Shown here: piece by piece, positions 45,893 to 59,375 of the stretch
Position numbering within the stretch: position 1 is the first letter of the stretch
How the letters are laid out: each line of letters starts with the position of its first letter
Assembly: GCA_949317995.1 (NCBI GenBank)
Contig: OX439049.1
Location: forward strand, 620,001 to 684,000
Direction of reading: 5' to 3'
From: Acholoe squamosa
Lineage: Eukaryota; Annelida; Polychaeta; Phyllodocida; Polynoidae
DNA: 64,000 nt
Position numbers and translations under genes: made by a program
Notes under the pieces: model-generated
Seen by the model: only the letters and a program-made list of their open reading frames with translations
Database searches by the model: none
Told to the model about the DNA's origin: nothing

Positions 45893-48800
45893 CACCAAAC
45901 ACATATAGGGGCCCGATACACTTGGTGTACACCCTCTGTACATCAAACACATGCAGGGACCCGATACACTTGGTGTACACCCTCTGTACATCAAACACAT
46001 ATAGGGGCCCGATACACTTGGTGTACAGCCTCTGTACATCAAACACATGTAGGGGCCCGATACACTTGGTGTACACCCTCTGTACATCAAACACATATAG
46101 GGGCCCGATACACTTGGTGTACAGCCTCTGTACATCAAACACATGCAGGGGCCCGATACACTTGGTGTACACCCTCTGTACATCAAACACATGTAGGGGC
46201 CCGATACACTTGGTGTACAGCCTGTGTACATCAAACACATGTAGGGGCCTGATACACTTGGTGTACAGCCTCTGTACATCAAACACATGTAGGGGCCCTA
46301 TACACTTGGTGTACAGCCTCTGTACATCATCAAACACATGCAGGGACCTGATACACTTGGTGTACACCCTCTGTACATCAAACACATGTAGGGGCCCGAT
46401 ACACTTGGTGTACAGCCTCTGTACATCAAACACATGTAGGGGCCCGATACACTTGGTGTACACCCTCTGTACATCAAACACATGCAGGGGCCTGATACAC
46501 TTGGTGTACACCCTCTGTACATCAAACACATGTAGGGGCCGGATACACTTGGTGTACAGCCTCTGTACATCAAACACATGTAGGGGCCCGATACACTTGG
46601 TGTACAGCCTCTGTACATCAAACACATGTAGGGGCCGGATACACTTGGTGTACAGCCTCTGTACATCATCAAACACATGTAGGGGCCCTATACACTTGGT
46701 GTACAGCCTCTGTACATCAAACACATGTAGGGGCCTGATACACTTGGTGTACAGCCTCTGTACACCAAACACATGTAGGGGCCCGATACACTTGGTGTAC
46801 AGCCTCTGTACATCAAACACATGTAGGGGCCGGATACACTTGGTGTACACCCTCTGTACATCAAACACATGTAGGGGCCGGATACACTTGGTGTACAGCA
46901 TCTGTACATCAAACACATGTAGGGGCCCGATACACTTGGTGTACAGCCTCTGTACATCAAACACATGTAGGGGCCCGATACACTTGGTGTACAGCCTCTG
47001 TACATCAAACACATGTAGTGGCCTGATACACTTGGTGTACAGCCTCTGTACGTCACCAAACACATGTAGGGGCCCTATACACTTGGTGTACAGCCTCTGT
47101 ACGTCACCAAACACATGTAGGGGCCCTATACACTTGGTGTACAGCCTCTGTACACCAAACACATGTAGGGGCCTGATACACTTGGTGTACAGCCTCTGTA
47201 CACCAAACACATGTAGGGGCCTGATACACTTGGTGTACAGCCTCTGTACATCAAACACATGTAGGGGCCCGATACACTTGGTGTACAGCCTCTGTACATC
47301 AAACACATGTAGTGGCCTGATACACTTGGTGTACAGCCTCTGTACGTCACCAAACACATGTAGGGGCCCTATACACTTGGTGTACAGCCTCTGTACGTCA
47401 CCAAACACATGTAGGGGCCCTATACACTTGGTGTACAGCCTCTGTACACCAAACACATGTAGGGGCCTGATACACTTGGTGTACAGCCTCTGTACACCAA
47501 ACACATGTAGGGGCCTGATACACTTGGTGTACAGCCTCTGTACATCAAACACATGTAGGGGCCCTATACACTTGGTGTACAGCCTCTGTACATCAAACAC
47601 ATGTAGGGGCCCTATACACTTGGTGTACACCCTCTGTACACCAAACACATGTAGGGGCCCTATACACTTGGTGTACAGCCTCTGTACACCAAACACATGT
47701 AGGGGCCCTATACACTTGGTGTACAGCCTCTGTACATCATCAAACACATGTAGGGGCCGGATACACTTGGTGTACAGCCTCTGTACATCAAACACATGTA
47801 GGGGCCCGATACACTTGGTGTACAGCCTCTGTACATCATCAAACACATGTAGGGGCCCGATACACTTGGTGTACAGCCTCTGTACGTCAAACACATGTAG
47901 GGGCCCTATACACTTGGTGTACAGCCTCTGTACGTCACCAAACACATGTAGGGGCCCTATACACTTGGTGTACAGCCTCTGTACATCAAACACATGTAGG
48001 GGCCGGATACACTTGGTGTACAGCCTCTGTACATCATCAAACACATGTAGGGGCCCGATACACTTGGTGTACACTCTCTGTACATCAAACACATGTAGGG
48101 GCCCGATACACTTGGTGTACAGCCTCTGTACATCAAACACATGTAGGGGCCCGATACACTTGGTGTACAGCCTCTGTACATCAAACACATGTAGGGGCCG
48201 GATACACTTGGTGTACAGCCTCTGTACATCATCAAACACATGTAGGGGCCCGATACACTTGGTGTACAGCCTCTGTACATCATCAAACACATGCAGGGGC
48301 CCGATACACTTGGTGTACAGCCTCTGTACATCAAACACATATAGGGGCCCTATACACTTGGTGTACAGCCTCTGTACATCAAACACATGTAGGGGCCGGA
48401 TACACTTGGTGTACAGCCTCTGTACATCATCAAACACATGTAGGGGCCCGATACACTTGGTGTACAGCCTCTGTACATCAAACACATGTAGGGGCCCGAT
48501 ACACTTGGTGTACACCCTCTGTACATCAAACACATGTAGGGGCCCTATACACTTGGTGTACACCCTCTGTACATCAAACACATGTAGGGGCCCTATACAC
48601 TTGGTGTACACCCTCTGTACATCAAACACATATAGGGGCCCTATACACTTGGTGTACAGCCTGTGTACATCAAACACATGTAGGGGCCTGATACACTTGG
48701 TGTACAGCCTCTGTACATCAAACACATGTAGGGGCCTGATACAATTGGTGTACAGCCTCTGTACACCAAACACATGTAGGGGCCCGATACACTTGGTGTA

Positions 48801-51800
48801 CAGCCTCTGTACATCAAACACATGTAGGGGCCCTATACACTTGGTGTACAGCCTCTGTACATCAAACACATGCAGGGGCCTGATACACTTGGTGTACAGC
48901 CTCTGTACATCACCAAACACATGTAGGGGCCCGATACACTTGGTGTACAGCCTCTGTACATCAAACACATGTAGGGGCCTGATACACTTGGTGTACACCC
49001 TCTGTACGTCATCAAACACATGTAGGGGCCGGATACACTTGGTGTACACCCTCTGTACATCAAACACATGTAGGGGCCTGATACACTTGGTGTACAGCCT
49101 CTGTACATCAAACACATGTAGGGGCCCGATACACTTGGTGTACGTCCTCTGTACATCAAACACATGTAGGGGCCCGATACACTTGGTGTACAGCCTCTGT
49201 ACATCAAACACATGTAGGGGCCCGATACACTTGGTGTACAGCCTCTGTACATCAAACACATGTAGGGGCCTGATACACTTGGTGTACACCCTCTGTACAT
49301 CAAACACATGTAGGGGCCCTATACACTTGGTGTACAGCCTCTGTACACCAAACACATGTAGGGGCCTGATACACTTGGTGTACAGCCTCTGTACATCATC
49401 AAACACATGTAGGGGCCCTATACACTTGGTGTACAGCCTCTGTACATCAAACACATGTAGGGGCCTGATACACTTGGTGTACAGCCTCTGTACATCAAAC
49501 ACATGTAGGGGCCGGATACACTTGGTGTACAGCCTCTGTACATCAAACACATGTAGGGGCCCGATACACTTGGTGTACAGCCTCTGTACATCAAACACAT
49601 GTAGGGGCCCAATACACTTGGTGTACACCCTCTGTACATCACCAAACACATGCAGGGACCTGATACACTTGGTGTACACCCTCTGTACATCATCAAACAC
49701 ATGCAGGGACCTGATACACTTGGTGTACACCCTCTGTACGTCACCAAACACATGTAGGGGCCCTATACACTTGGTGTACAGCCTCTGTACATCAAACACA
49801 TGCAGGGGCCTGATACAGTTGGTGTACACCCTCTGTACATCAAACACATGTAGGGGCCGGATACACTTGGTGTACACCCTCTGTACATCAAACACATGTA
49901 GGGGCCCGATACACTTGGTGTACAGCCCCTGTACATCAAACACATGCAGGGGCCTGATACACTTGGTGTACAGCCTCTGTACATCAAACACATGCAGGGG
50001 CCTGATACACTTGGTGTACAGCCTCTGTACATCAAACACATGTAGGGGCCTGATACACTTGGTGTACAGCCTCTGTACATCAAACACATGCAGGGGCCTG
50101 ATACACTTGGTGTACAGCCTCTGTACATCAAACACATGTAGGGGCCCTATACACTTGGTGTACACCCTCTGTACATCAAACACATGTAGGGGCCTGATAC
50201 ACTTGGTGTACAGCCTCTGTACGTCATCAAACACATGTAGGGGCCCGATACACTTGGTGTACAGCCTCTGTACATCACCAAACACATGTAGGGGCCTGAT
50301 ACACTTGGTGTACAGCCTCTGTACATCAAACACATGCAGTGGCCCGATACACTTGGTGTACAGCCTCTGTACATCAAACACATGTAGGGGCCCTATACAC
50401 TTGGTGTACAGCCTCTGTACATCAAACACATGTAGGGGCCCTATACACTTGGTGTACAGCCTCTGTACGTCAAACACATGTAGGGGCCGGATACACTTGG
50501 TGTACAGCCTCTGTACGTCAAACACATGTAGGGGCCCTATACACTTGGTGTACACCCTCTGTACATCAAACACATGTAGGGGCCTGATACACTTGGTGTA
50601 CACCCTCTGTACATCAAACACATGCAGGGACCTGATACACTTGGTGTACACCCTCTGTACATCAAACACATGTAGGGGCCCTATACACTTGGTGTAAAGC
50701 CTCTGTACATCAAACACATGTAGGGGCCCTATACACTTGGTGTACAGCCTCTGTACGTCACCAAACACATGTAGGGGCCCGATACACTTGGTGTACACCC
50801 TCTGTACATCAAACACATGTAGGGGCCGGATACACTTGGTGTACAGCCTCTGTACATCAAACACATGCAGGGACCCGATACACTTGGTGTACAGCCTCTG
50901 TACATCAAACACATGTAGGGGCCCGATACACTTGGTGTACAGCCTCTGTACATCATCAAACACATGTAGGGCCCCGATACACTTGGTGTACAGCCTCTGT
51001 ACATCAAACACATGTAGGGGCCGGATACACTTGGTGTACAGCCTCTGTACATCAAACACATGCAGGGACCCGATACACTTGGTGTACAGCCTCTGTACAT
51101 CAAACACGTGTAGGGGCCCGGTACACTTGGTGTACACCCTCTGTACATCAAACACATGTAGGGCCCCGATACACTTGGTGTACAGCCTCTGTACATCAAA
51201 CACATGTAGGGGCCCTATACACTTGGTGTACAGCCTCTGTACATCATCAAACACATGTAGGGGCCCGATACACTTGGTGTACAGCCTCTGTACATCAAAC
51301 ACATGTAGGGGCCCGATACACTTGGTGTACAGCCTCTGTACATCAAACACATGTAGGGGCCCTATACACTTGGTGTACACCCTCTGTACACCAAACACAT
51401 GTAGGGGCCCTATACACTTGGTGTACAGCCTCTGTACATCATCAAACACATGTAGGGCCCGATATACTTGGTGTACAGCCTCTGTACGTCACCAAACACA
51501 TGTAGGGGCCCGATACACTTGGTGTACACCCTCTGTACATCAAACACATGTAGGGGCCCGATACACTTGGTGTACACCCTCTGTACATCATCAAACACAT
51601 GTAGGGGCCTGATACACTTGGTGTACAGCCTCTGTACGTCACCAAACACATGTAGGGGCCCAATACACTTGGTGTACAGCCTCTGTACATCAAACACATG
51701 TAGGGGCCCTATACACTTGGTGTACAGCCTCTGTACATCAAACACATGTAGGGACCTGATACACTTGGTGTACAGCCTCTGTACATCATCAAACACATGT

Positions 51801-54800
51801 AGGGGCCCTATACACTTGGTGTACAGCCTCTGTACGTCATCAAACACATGTAGGGGCCGGATACACTTGGTGTACAGCCTCTGTACATCAAACACATGTA
51901 GGGGCCGGATACACTTGGTGTACAGCCTCTGTACATCAAACACATGTAGGGGCCCTATACACTTGGTGTACAGCCTCTGTACGTCATCAAACACATGTAG
52001 GGGCCGGATACACTTGGTGTACAGCCTCTGTACATCAAACACATGTAGGGGCCGGATACACTTGGTGTACAGCCTCTGTACATCAAACACATGTAGGGGC
52101 CCTATACACTTGGTGTACAGCCTCTGTACGTCACCAAACACATGTAGGGGCCCTATACACTTGGTGTACAGCCTCTGTACATCAAACACATGTAGGGGCC
52201 GGATACACTTGGTGTACAGCCTCTGTACATCAAACACATGTAGGGGCCCTATACACTTGGTGTACAGCCTCTGTACATCATCAAACACATGTAGGGGCCG
52301 GATACACTTGGTGTACAGCCTCTGTACATCAAACACATGTAGGGGCCCTATACACTTGGTGTACAGCCTCTGTACCTCAAACACATGTAGGGGCCCGATA
52401 CACTTGGTGTACAGCCTCTGTACACCAAACACATGTAGGGGCCCGATACACTTGGTGTACAGCCTCTGTACACCAAACACATGTAGGGGCCGGATACACT
52501 TGGTGTACAGCCTCTGTACATCAAACACATGTAGGGGCCCTATACACTTGGTGTACAGCCTCTGTACATCATCAAACACATGTAGGGGCCCGATACACTT
52601 GGTGTACAGCCTCTGTACATCAAACACATGTAGGGGCCCGATACACTTGGTGTACAGCCTCTGTACATCAAACACATGTAGGGGCCCTATACACTTGGTG
52701 TACACCCTCTGTACACCAAACACATGTAGGGGCCTGATACACTTGGTGTACAGCCTCTGTACATCATCAAACACATGTAGGGGCCCTATACACTTGGTGT
52801 ACAGCCTCTGTACATCATCAAACACATGTAGGGCCCGATATACTTGGTGTACAGCCTCTGTACGTCACCAAACACATGTAGGGGCCCGATACACTTGGTG
52901 TACACCCTCTGTACATCAAACACATGTAGGGGCCCGATACACTTGGTGTACACCCTCTGTACATCATCAAACACATGTAGGGGCCTGATACACTTGGTGT
53001 ACAGCCTCTGTACGTCACCAAACACATGTAGGGGCCCGATACACTTGGTGTACAGCCTCTGTACATCAAACACATGTAGGGGCCCTATACACTTGGTGTA
53101 CAGCCTCTGTACATCAAACACATGTAGGGGCCCTATACACTTGGTGTACACCCTCTGTACATCAAACACATGTAGGGACCAGATACACTTGGTGTACAGC
53201 CTCTGTACATCATCAAACACATGTAGGGGCCCTATACACTTGGTGTACAGCCTCTGTACGTCATCAAACACATGTAGGGGCCGGATACACTTGGTGTACA
53301 GCCTCTGTACATCAAACACATGTAGGGGCCCGATACACTTGGTGTACAGCCTCTGTACATCATCAAACACATGTAGGGGCCCTATACACTTGGTGTACAG
53401 CCTCTGTACGTCATCAAACACATGTAGGGGCCGGATACACTTGGTGTACAGCCTCTGTACATCAAACACATGTAGGGGCCGGATACACTTGGTGTACACC
53501 CTCTGTACATCAAACACATGTAGGGGCCGGATACACTTGGTGTACACCCTCTGTACATCAAACACATGTAGGGGCCTGATACACTTGGTGTACAGCCTCT
53601 GTACGTCACCAAACACATGTAGGGGCCCTATACACTTGGTGTACAGCCTCTGTACATCAAACACATGTAGGGGCCGGATACACTTGGTGTACAGCCTCTG
53701 TACATCAAACACATGTAGGGGCCCTATACACTTGGTGTACAGCCTCTGTACATCATCAAACACATGTAGGGGCCGGATACACTTGGTGTACAGCCTCTGT
53801 ACATCAAACACATGTAGGGGCCCTATACACTTGGTGTACAGCCTCTGTACGTCACCAAACACATGTAGGGGCCCTATACACTTGGTGTACAGCCTCTGTA
53901 CGTCACCAAACACATGTAGGGGCCTGATACACTTGGTGTACAGCCTCTGTACATCATCAAACACATGTAGGGGCCTGATACACTTGGTGTACAGCCTCTG
54001 TACATCACCAAACACATGTAGGGGCCGGATACACTTGGTGTACAGCCTCTGTACATCACCAAACACATGTAGGGGCCGGATACACTTGGTGTACAGCCTC
54101 TGTACATCATCAAACACATGTAGGGGCCTGATACACTTGGTGTACACCCTCTGTACATCATCAAACACATGTAGGGGCCCTATACACTTGGTGTACAGCC
54201 TCTGTACGTCACCAAACACATGTAGGGGCCCTATACACTTGGTGTACAGCCTCTGTACATCATCAAACACATGTAGGGGCCCGATACACTTGGTGTACAG
54301 CCTCTGTACATCACCAAACACATGTAGGGGCCGGATACACTTGGTGTACAGCCTCTGTACATCAAACACATGTAGGGGCCCGATACACTTGGTGTACAGC
54401 CTCTGTACACCATCAAACACATATAGGGGCCGGATACACTTGGTGTACAGCCTCTGTACATCACCAAACACATATAGGGGCCGGATACACTTGGTGTACA
54501 GCCTCTGTACATCAAACACATGTAGGGGCCCGATACACTTGGTGTACAGCCTCTGTACATCATCAAACACATGTAGGGGCCCTATACACTTGGTGTACAG
54601 CCTCTGTACATCATCAAACACATGTAGGGGCCCTATACACTTGGTGTACAGCCTCTGTACATCATTAAACACATGTAGGGGCCCGATACACTTGGTGTGC
54701 AGCCTCTGTACATCAAACACATGTAGGGGCCCGATACACTTGGTGTACAGCCTCTGTACATCATCAAACACATGTAGGGGCCCTATACACTTGGTGTACA

Positions 54801-55425
54801 GCCTCTGTATATCAAACACATGTAGGGGCCCGATACACTTGGTGTACAGCCTCTGTACATCACCAAACACATGTAGGGGCCCGATACACTTGGTGTACAG
54901 CCTCTGTACATCAAACACATGTAGGGGCCCGATACACTTGGTGTACAGCCTCTGTACACCAAACACATGTAGGGGCCCGATACACTTGGTGTACAGCCTC
55001 TGTACACCAAACACATATAGGGGCCCGATACACTTGGTGTACACCCTCTGTACATCAAACACATGTAGGGGCCCAATACACTTGGTGTACACCCTCTGTA
55101 CATCAAACACATGTAGGGGCCCGATACACTTGGTGTACACCCTCTGTACATCAAACACATGTAGGGGCCTGATACACTTGGTGTACACCCTCTGTACATC
55201 AAACACATGTAGGGGCCCGATACACTTGGTGTACACCCTCTGTACATCACCAAACACATGTAGGGGCCCTGATACACTTGGTGTACAGCCTCTGTACATC
55301 ATCAAACACATGTAGGGGCCCTATACACTTGGTGTACAGCCTCTGTACATCAAACACATGTAGGGGCCCGATACACTTGTTGTACAGCCTCTGTACATCA
55401 AACACATATAGGGGCCCGATACACA
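45893..55425. repeat. Giant satellite array, 48/51-bp unit, about 195 copies (9.5 kb)
   Basis: The unit contains CAAACACATGTAGGGGCCCG, ATACACTTGGTGTACAGCC and TCTGTACAT; 51-bp forms add TCA or CCA (ATCATCAAAC, GTCACCAAAC). Because both lengths are multiples of three, frames run to 1877 codons in reverse (VQRLYTKCIGPLHVFD unit) and 1602 forward (GPIHLVYSLCTSNTCR unit). The main polymorphism (CCG, CCT, CGG, CTG after GGGG) changes the amino acid in both of these frames, which argues against selection for either protein. Frame is lost at GTAGGGCCC (51451, 52827) and at GGGGCCCTGATA near 55264. Shifts of 294 and 1376 bp mark duplicated blocks. Each unit holds TGTACA-GCCTC-TGTACA. Confidence 0.98.
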
Positions 55426-55968
55426 TTGAGGCACATTCGGACACATTGGGACATGTTGAGGCACATTGGGACATATTAAGACACATTGGGGCACAATGAG
55501 ACACATTGAGGCACATTGGGACATATTGGGACATGTTGAGGCACACGCATTGAGACACATTGGGACACAATGAGACACGTTGAGGCACATTGGGACACAT
55601 TGAGGCACATTAGGACATGTTGAGGCACATTGGGACATATTAAGACACATTCAGGCACAATGAGACACATTGAGGCACATTGGGACATATTGAGACACAT
55701 TGGGACATGTTGAGGCACACGCATTGAGACACATTGGGGCACATTGGGACATGTTGAGACACATTGGGACATGTTGAGGCACACACATTGAGGCACATTG
55801 GGACATGTTGAGGCACATTTGGACACATTAAGACACACTGGGACAGAGTGAGGCACATTTGGGCACATTGAGGCACATTGAGACACATTGAGGCACACAC
55901 TGAGACACATTGGGACGCATTGAGACACACACAGAGACACACTGAGACACATTGGGACTCATTGAGGC
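55416..55968. repeat. Short-period array, 12-bp unit ACACATTGAGGC, about 45 copies
   Basis: Imperfect 12-bp units (GGCACATTGGG, GACACATTGAG, GACATGTTGAG) follow directly after the last 48-bp unit, with GATACAC shared at the join. Larger duplicated blocks are visible, for example ATGTTGAGGCACACGCATTG at about 55531 and 55707. The reverse-strand cysteine-rich frames (CPNVPQCVSMCLNVSQ type) follow from the 12-bp period. Confidence 0.92.
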
Positions 55969-56412
55969 AGCAGGCAGCACTCTGCTGCAGGTGTAATACC
56001 CAGGGGGGTACTTACTATATGATGGTATCTCCCCACTGCCAAACTACCGACCCCGTAAATCAAGGCCATATGAACGCTCCCAGATTCCTGAAGGAATTCA
56101 CCGCCCCTGATTTTTGGGCATTTGAAGGGACTGTACTTGAGATTTGCAGAAATATGTGCAGTATGGACCTTAATATGTATACAGTAAAAACATTTTCTGG
56201 TGAAGAAAAGATATTTACTGCCTCTTAATATTGATGTGCACACAGAGCATTTTGAAGGTTCATAGTTACCTCCCCCCTCCTAAATTTCCATCTCACCCCA
56301 CCCCCCACTTCTGGGGTCCATTTGGCAGTGGGTAGCCTATTCCAACCTGAGTACCACCCCTCCCGCCCCCAGGGAGTTATACCACCAGAAGTAGGGGAGA
56401 TTACACAGCTAT
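55969..56412. other. Unrecognised stretch
   Basis: About 440 bp with frames of 94 and 116 codons on opposite strands that start inside or beside the 12-bp array. The forward part (about 56040-56228) reads as ordinary-looking protein but has no recognised domain. A C-rich patch lies at 56268-56310. No call is made. Confidence 0.35.
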
Positions 56413-56470
56413 GTTAACCCTGTAAGGTCACCATGGTGCCTATATTACACTAGAACTGACAGGTAGATTT
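56413..56470. mobile_element. TTAA-CCC terminus resembling the TGATGCA MITE end
   Basis: ATGTTAACCCTGTAAGGTCA followed by CCATGGTGCC matches the left end of the 17531 element (TTAACCCTGTAAGGACCG). It sits just before the 40-bp array, whose units carry the opposite end, ACAGGGTTAA. Confidence 0.5.
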
Positions 56471-56515
56471 ACCAGCATTGCAATGGTCCATGATGACAGA
56501 GGTCAAAGAACCTGT

Positions 56516-58120
56516 GTCCAATACAGGGTTAAGGGAGCTGCACCTGGGGGCACCATCATGTGTCCATTACAGGGTTAAGGAACCTGGGTGCACCATCATG
56601 TGTCCATTACAGGGTTAAGGTAGCTGCACCTGGGGGCACCATGATGTGTCCATTACAGGGTTAAGGAACCTGGGTGCACCATCATGTGTCCCTTACAGGG
56701 TTAAGGAACCTGGGGGCACCATCATGTGTCCATTACAGGGTTAAGGAACCTGGGGGCACCATCATGTGTCCATTACAGGGTAAAGGTAGCTGCACCTGGG
56801 GGCACCACGATGTGTCCATTACAGGGTTAAGGAACCTGGGGGCACCATCATGTGTCCATTACAGGGTTAAGGAACCTGGGTGCACCATCATGTGTCCATT
56901 ACAGGGTTAAGGTAGCTGCACCTGGGGGCACCACGATGTGTCCATTACAGGGTTAAGGAACCTGGGGGCACCATCATGTGTCCATTACAGGGTTAAGGAA
57001 CCTGGGGGCACCATCATGTGTCCATTACAGGGTTAAGGTACCTGGGGGCACCATCATGTGTCCATTACAGGGTTAAGGAACCTGGGGGCACCATCATGTG
57101 TCCATTACAGGGTTAAGGTACCTGGGTGCACCATGATGTGTCCATTACAGGGTTAAGGAACCTGGGGGCACCATCATGTGTCCATTACAGGGTTAAGGAA
57201 CCTGGGGGCACCATCATGTGTCCATTACAGGGTTAAGGTAGCTGCACCTGGGGGCACCATCATGTGTCCATTACAGGGTTAAGGAACCTGGGGGCACCAT
57301 CATGTGTCCATTACAGGGTTAAGGAACCTGGGGGCACCATCATGTGTCCATTACAGGGTTAAGGTACCTGGGGGCACCATCATGTGTCCATTACAGGGTT
57401 AAGGAACCTGGGGGCACCATCATGTGTCCATTACAGGGTTAAGGTAGCTGCACCTGGATGCACCATCATGTGTCCATTACAGGGTTAAGGAACCTGGGGG
57501 CACCATCATGTGTCCATTACAGGGTTAAGGAACCTGGGGGCACCATCATGTGTCCATTACAGGGTTAAGGTAGCTGCACCTGGGAGCACCACGATGTGTC
57601 CATTACAGGGTAAAGGAACCTGGGGGCACCATCATGTGTCCATTACAGGGTTAAGGAACCTGGGGGCACCATCATGTGTCCATTACAGGGTTAAGGTAGC
57701 TGCACCTGGGTGCACCATCATGTGTCCATTACAGGGTAAAGGAACCTGGGGGCACCATCATGTGTCCATTACAGGGTTAAGGTAGCTGCACCTGGGTGCA
57801 CCATCATGTGTCCAATACAGGGTTAAGGAACCTGGGGGCACCATCATGTGTCCATTACAGGGTTAAGGGACCTGGGTGCACCATCATGTGTCCATTACAG
57901 GGTTAAGGAACCTGGGGGCACCATCATGTGTCCATTACAGGGTTAAGGAACCTGGGGGCACCATCATGTGTCCATTACAGGGTTAAGGTAGCTGCACCTG
58001 GGTGCACCATCATGTTTCCATTACAGGGTTAAGGAACCTGGGGGCACCATCACGTGTCCATTACAGGGTTAAGGTACCTGGGGGCACCATCATGTGTCCA
58101 TTACAGGGTTAAGGTAGCGG
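56516..58120. repeat. Minisatellite, 40/46-bp unit, about 39 copies
   Basis: The unit contains ACAGGGTTAAGGAACCTGGG, GGCACCATCATGTGTCCATT; the 46-bp form reads AAGGTAGCTGCACCTGGG. The long form recurs every 1 to 7 short units, often at 126 bp (40+40+46). ACAGGGTTAA and GCACCATCATG resemble the inverted end of the TGATGCA MITE family. Forward frames of 78-91 codons are repeat artefacts. Confidence 0.96.
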
Positions 58121-58308
58121 CATGGAGCTGCAGAAGGCAGTGCAAGGTGTGTGCCAAGTCCAGAATTGAGTCACTGAATGCTAATGTTAATGGTGAGGCA
58201 GTGTTTATGGCCTGGGGAGGGGTGCAGCTTCTGCTGGTATCTCTGTGTGTTACTAATAACCTACAAACCTGCCGGGAACAAGTGGAGCTCAACCTCAATG
58301 CACTGTTA
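58121..58308. other. Spacer with an open frame, no gene called
   Basis: A frame running 58054-58398 crosses this spacer (WGGVQLLLVSLCV, then NNLQTCREQVELNLNALL), but it starts in the array and ends in a transposon. No domain was recognised, so at best this is an exon fragment. Confidence 0.3.
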
Positions 58309-58905
58309 AACCGTAGTGGCCCCTATAAGCGCCTGGGCAATCATAGATTTCAATCCCACTTAAACCCTGGCACTCATACGCGACAGGCGCGTATTTGAGA
58401 TAGACAACTGTACAGTTTCCAGTGCTTAAGGCTAATTTTAACACCCTATACCCCTAGCAGTTATGCGGAGAGAGGTACCTATTTGAGATACAGTTTTCAG
58501 TGCTTAAGGCTAATTCTAATACCCTATACCCCTGGCACTTATGCGGAGAGAGGCGCCTATTTGAGATACAGTTTTCAGTGCTTAAGGCTAATTCTAATAC
58601 CCTATACCCCTGGCACTTATTCGGAGAGAGGCGCCTATTTGAGATACAGTTTTCAGTGCTTAAGGCTAATTCTAATACCCTATACCCCTGGCACTTATTC
58701 GGAGAGAGGCGCCTATTTGAGATACAGTTTTCAGTGCTTAAGGGTAATTCTAATACCCTATACCCCTGGTGCTTATTCGGAGAGAGGCGCCTATTTGAGA
58801 TACAGTTTTCAGTGCTTAAGGTTAATTCTAATACCCTATAGCCCTGGTGCTTATAAAAGACCAGTGCTCATTTGAGAGCCTGAGCTTAAACAGGCCATTA
58901 CGGTA
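58309..58905. mobile_element. GTTTAAGCGCC-family MITE with internal 78-bp tandem repeats
   Basis: The left end ACCGTAGTGGCCCCTATAAG continues CGCCTGG, and the reverse complement of the right end reads TACCGTAATGGCCTGTTTAA then GCTCAGG. The inside has about five 78-bp units containing CGGAGAGAGGCGCCTATTTG, AGATACAGTTTTCAGTGCTT and AAGGCTAATTC. Since 78 is 26 codons, frames of 113 and 130 codons are open through the repeats (RYSFQCLRLILIPYTPG type), but no protein family matches. It is related to the elements at 16275 and 27510. Confidence 0.75.
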
Positions 58906-59375
58906 GTCCTAAATGTACCTTCCTGCATCCTCCTCACTGCAGCTGCCTCTACACTCTCCAAGCCGTTTTTAATGGTCTGGGTACTCCTCTGGGGCTGTGT
59001 ATGGAGAGCAGGGGTTACATGTGTAAGTCAAATTGCAGCCAGGGTATGGGGCATTTTGTGGTACAAGTGGTTTGGCATGATGGTGGGGGGGGGGGGGGTG
59101 GCAGGTTATGTTTACATCCAATGATGGACTTTCTGTTTACACCCACAATTCTATAATGCCAATATTTTGGTTATGTAATGTAAAAATTCCAGTAAGACAA
59201 ATTCCTTTAAAAGCAGGAAAATGTATTATCTCTTTGACTGTGGAGTTCTCTACACTTTGAAGTCAAATGAGGTGGCCCTGGTAATGGTGCTGATAGCTCA
59301 GTATTCCAGGTGCTTTTGGTGGAAACAAGGCCCACAGCATAGAAGTGAAATCATGGGGGCAGGTCTTAGACACCA
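58906..59375. other. Unrecognised spacer with a poly-G run
   Basis: About 470 bp. A poly-G run lies at 59085-59098. No gene or element end was recognised. The last part leads into the next array. Confidence 0.35.

Noticed and set aside
45816-55311. Very long open frames (1877, 1602, 841, 823 codons) as giant repeat-protein genes
   Set aside because: They overlap on both strands, start and stop where monomer variants allow, and the main polymorphism is non-synonymous in both strands. Unit lengths of 48 and 51 bp explain the open frames without selection.
58054-58398. 114-codon forward frame as a gene
   Set aside because: It begins inside the 40-bp array and ends inside a transposon end, with no recognised domain.
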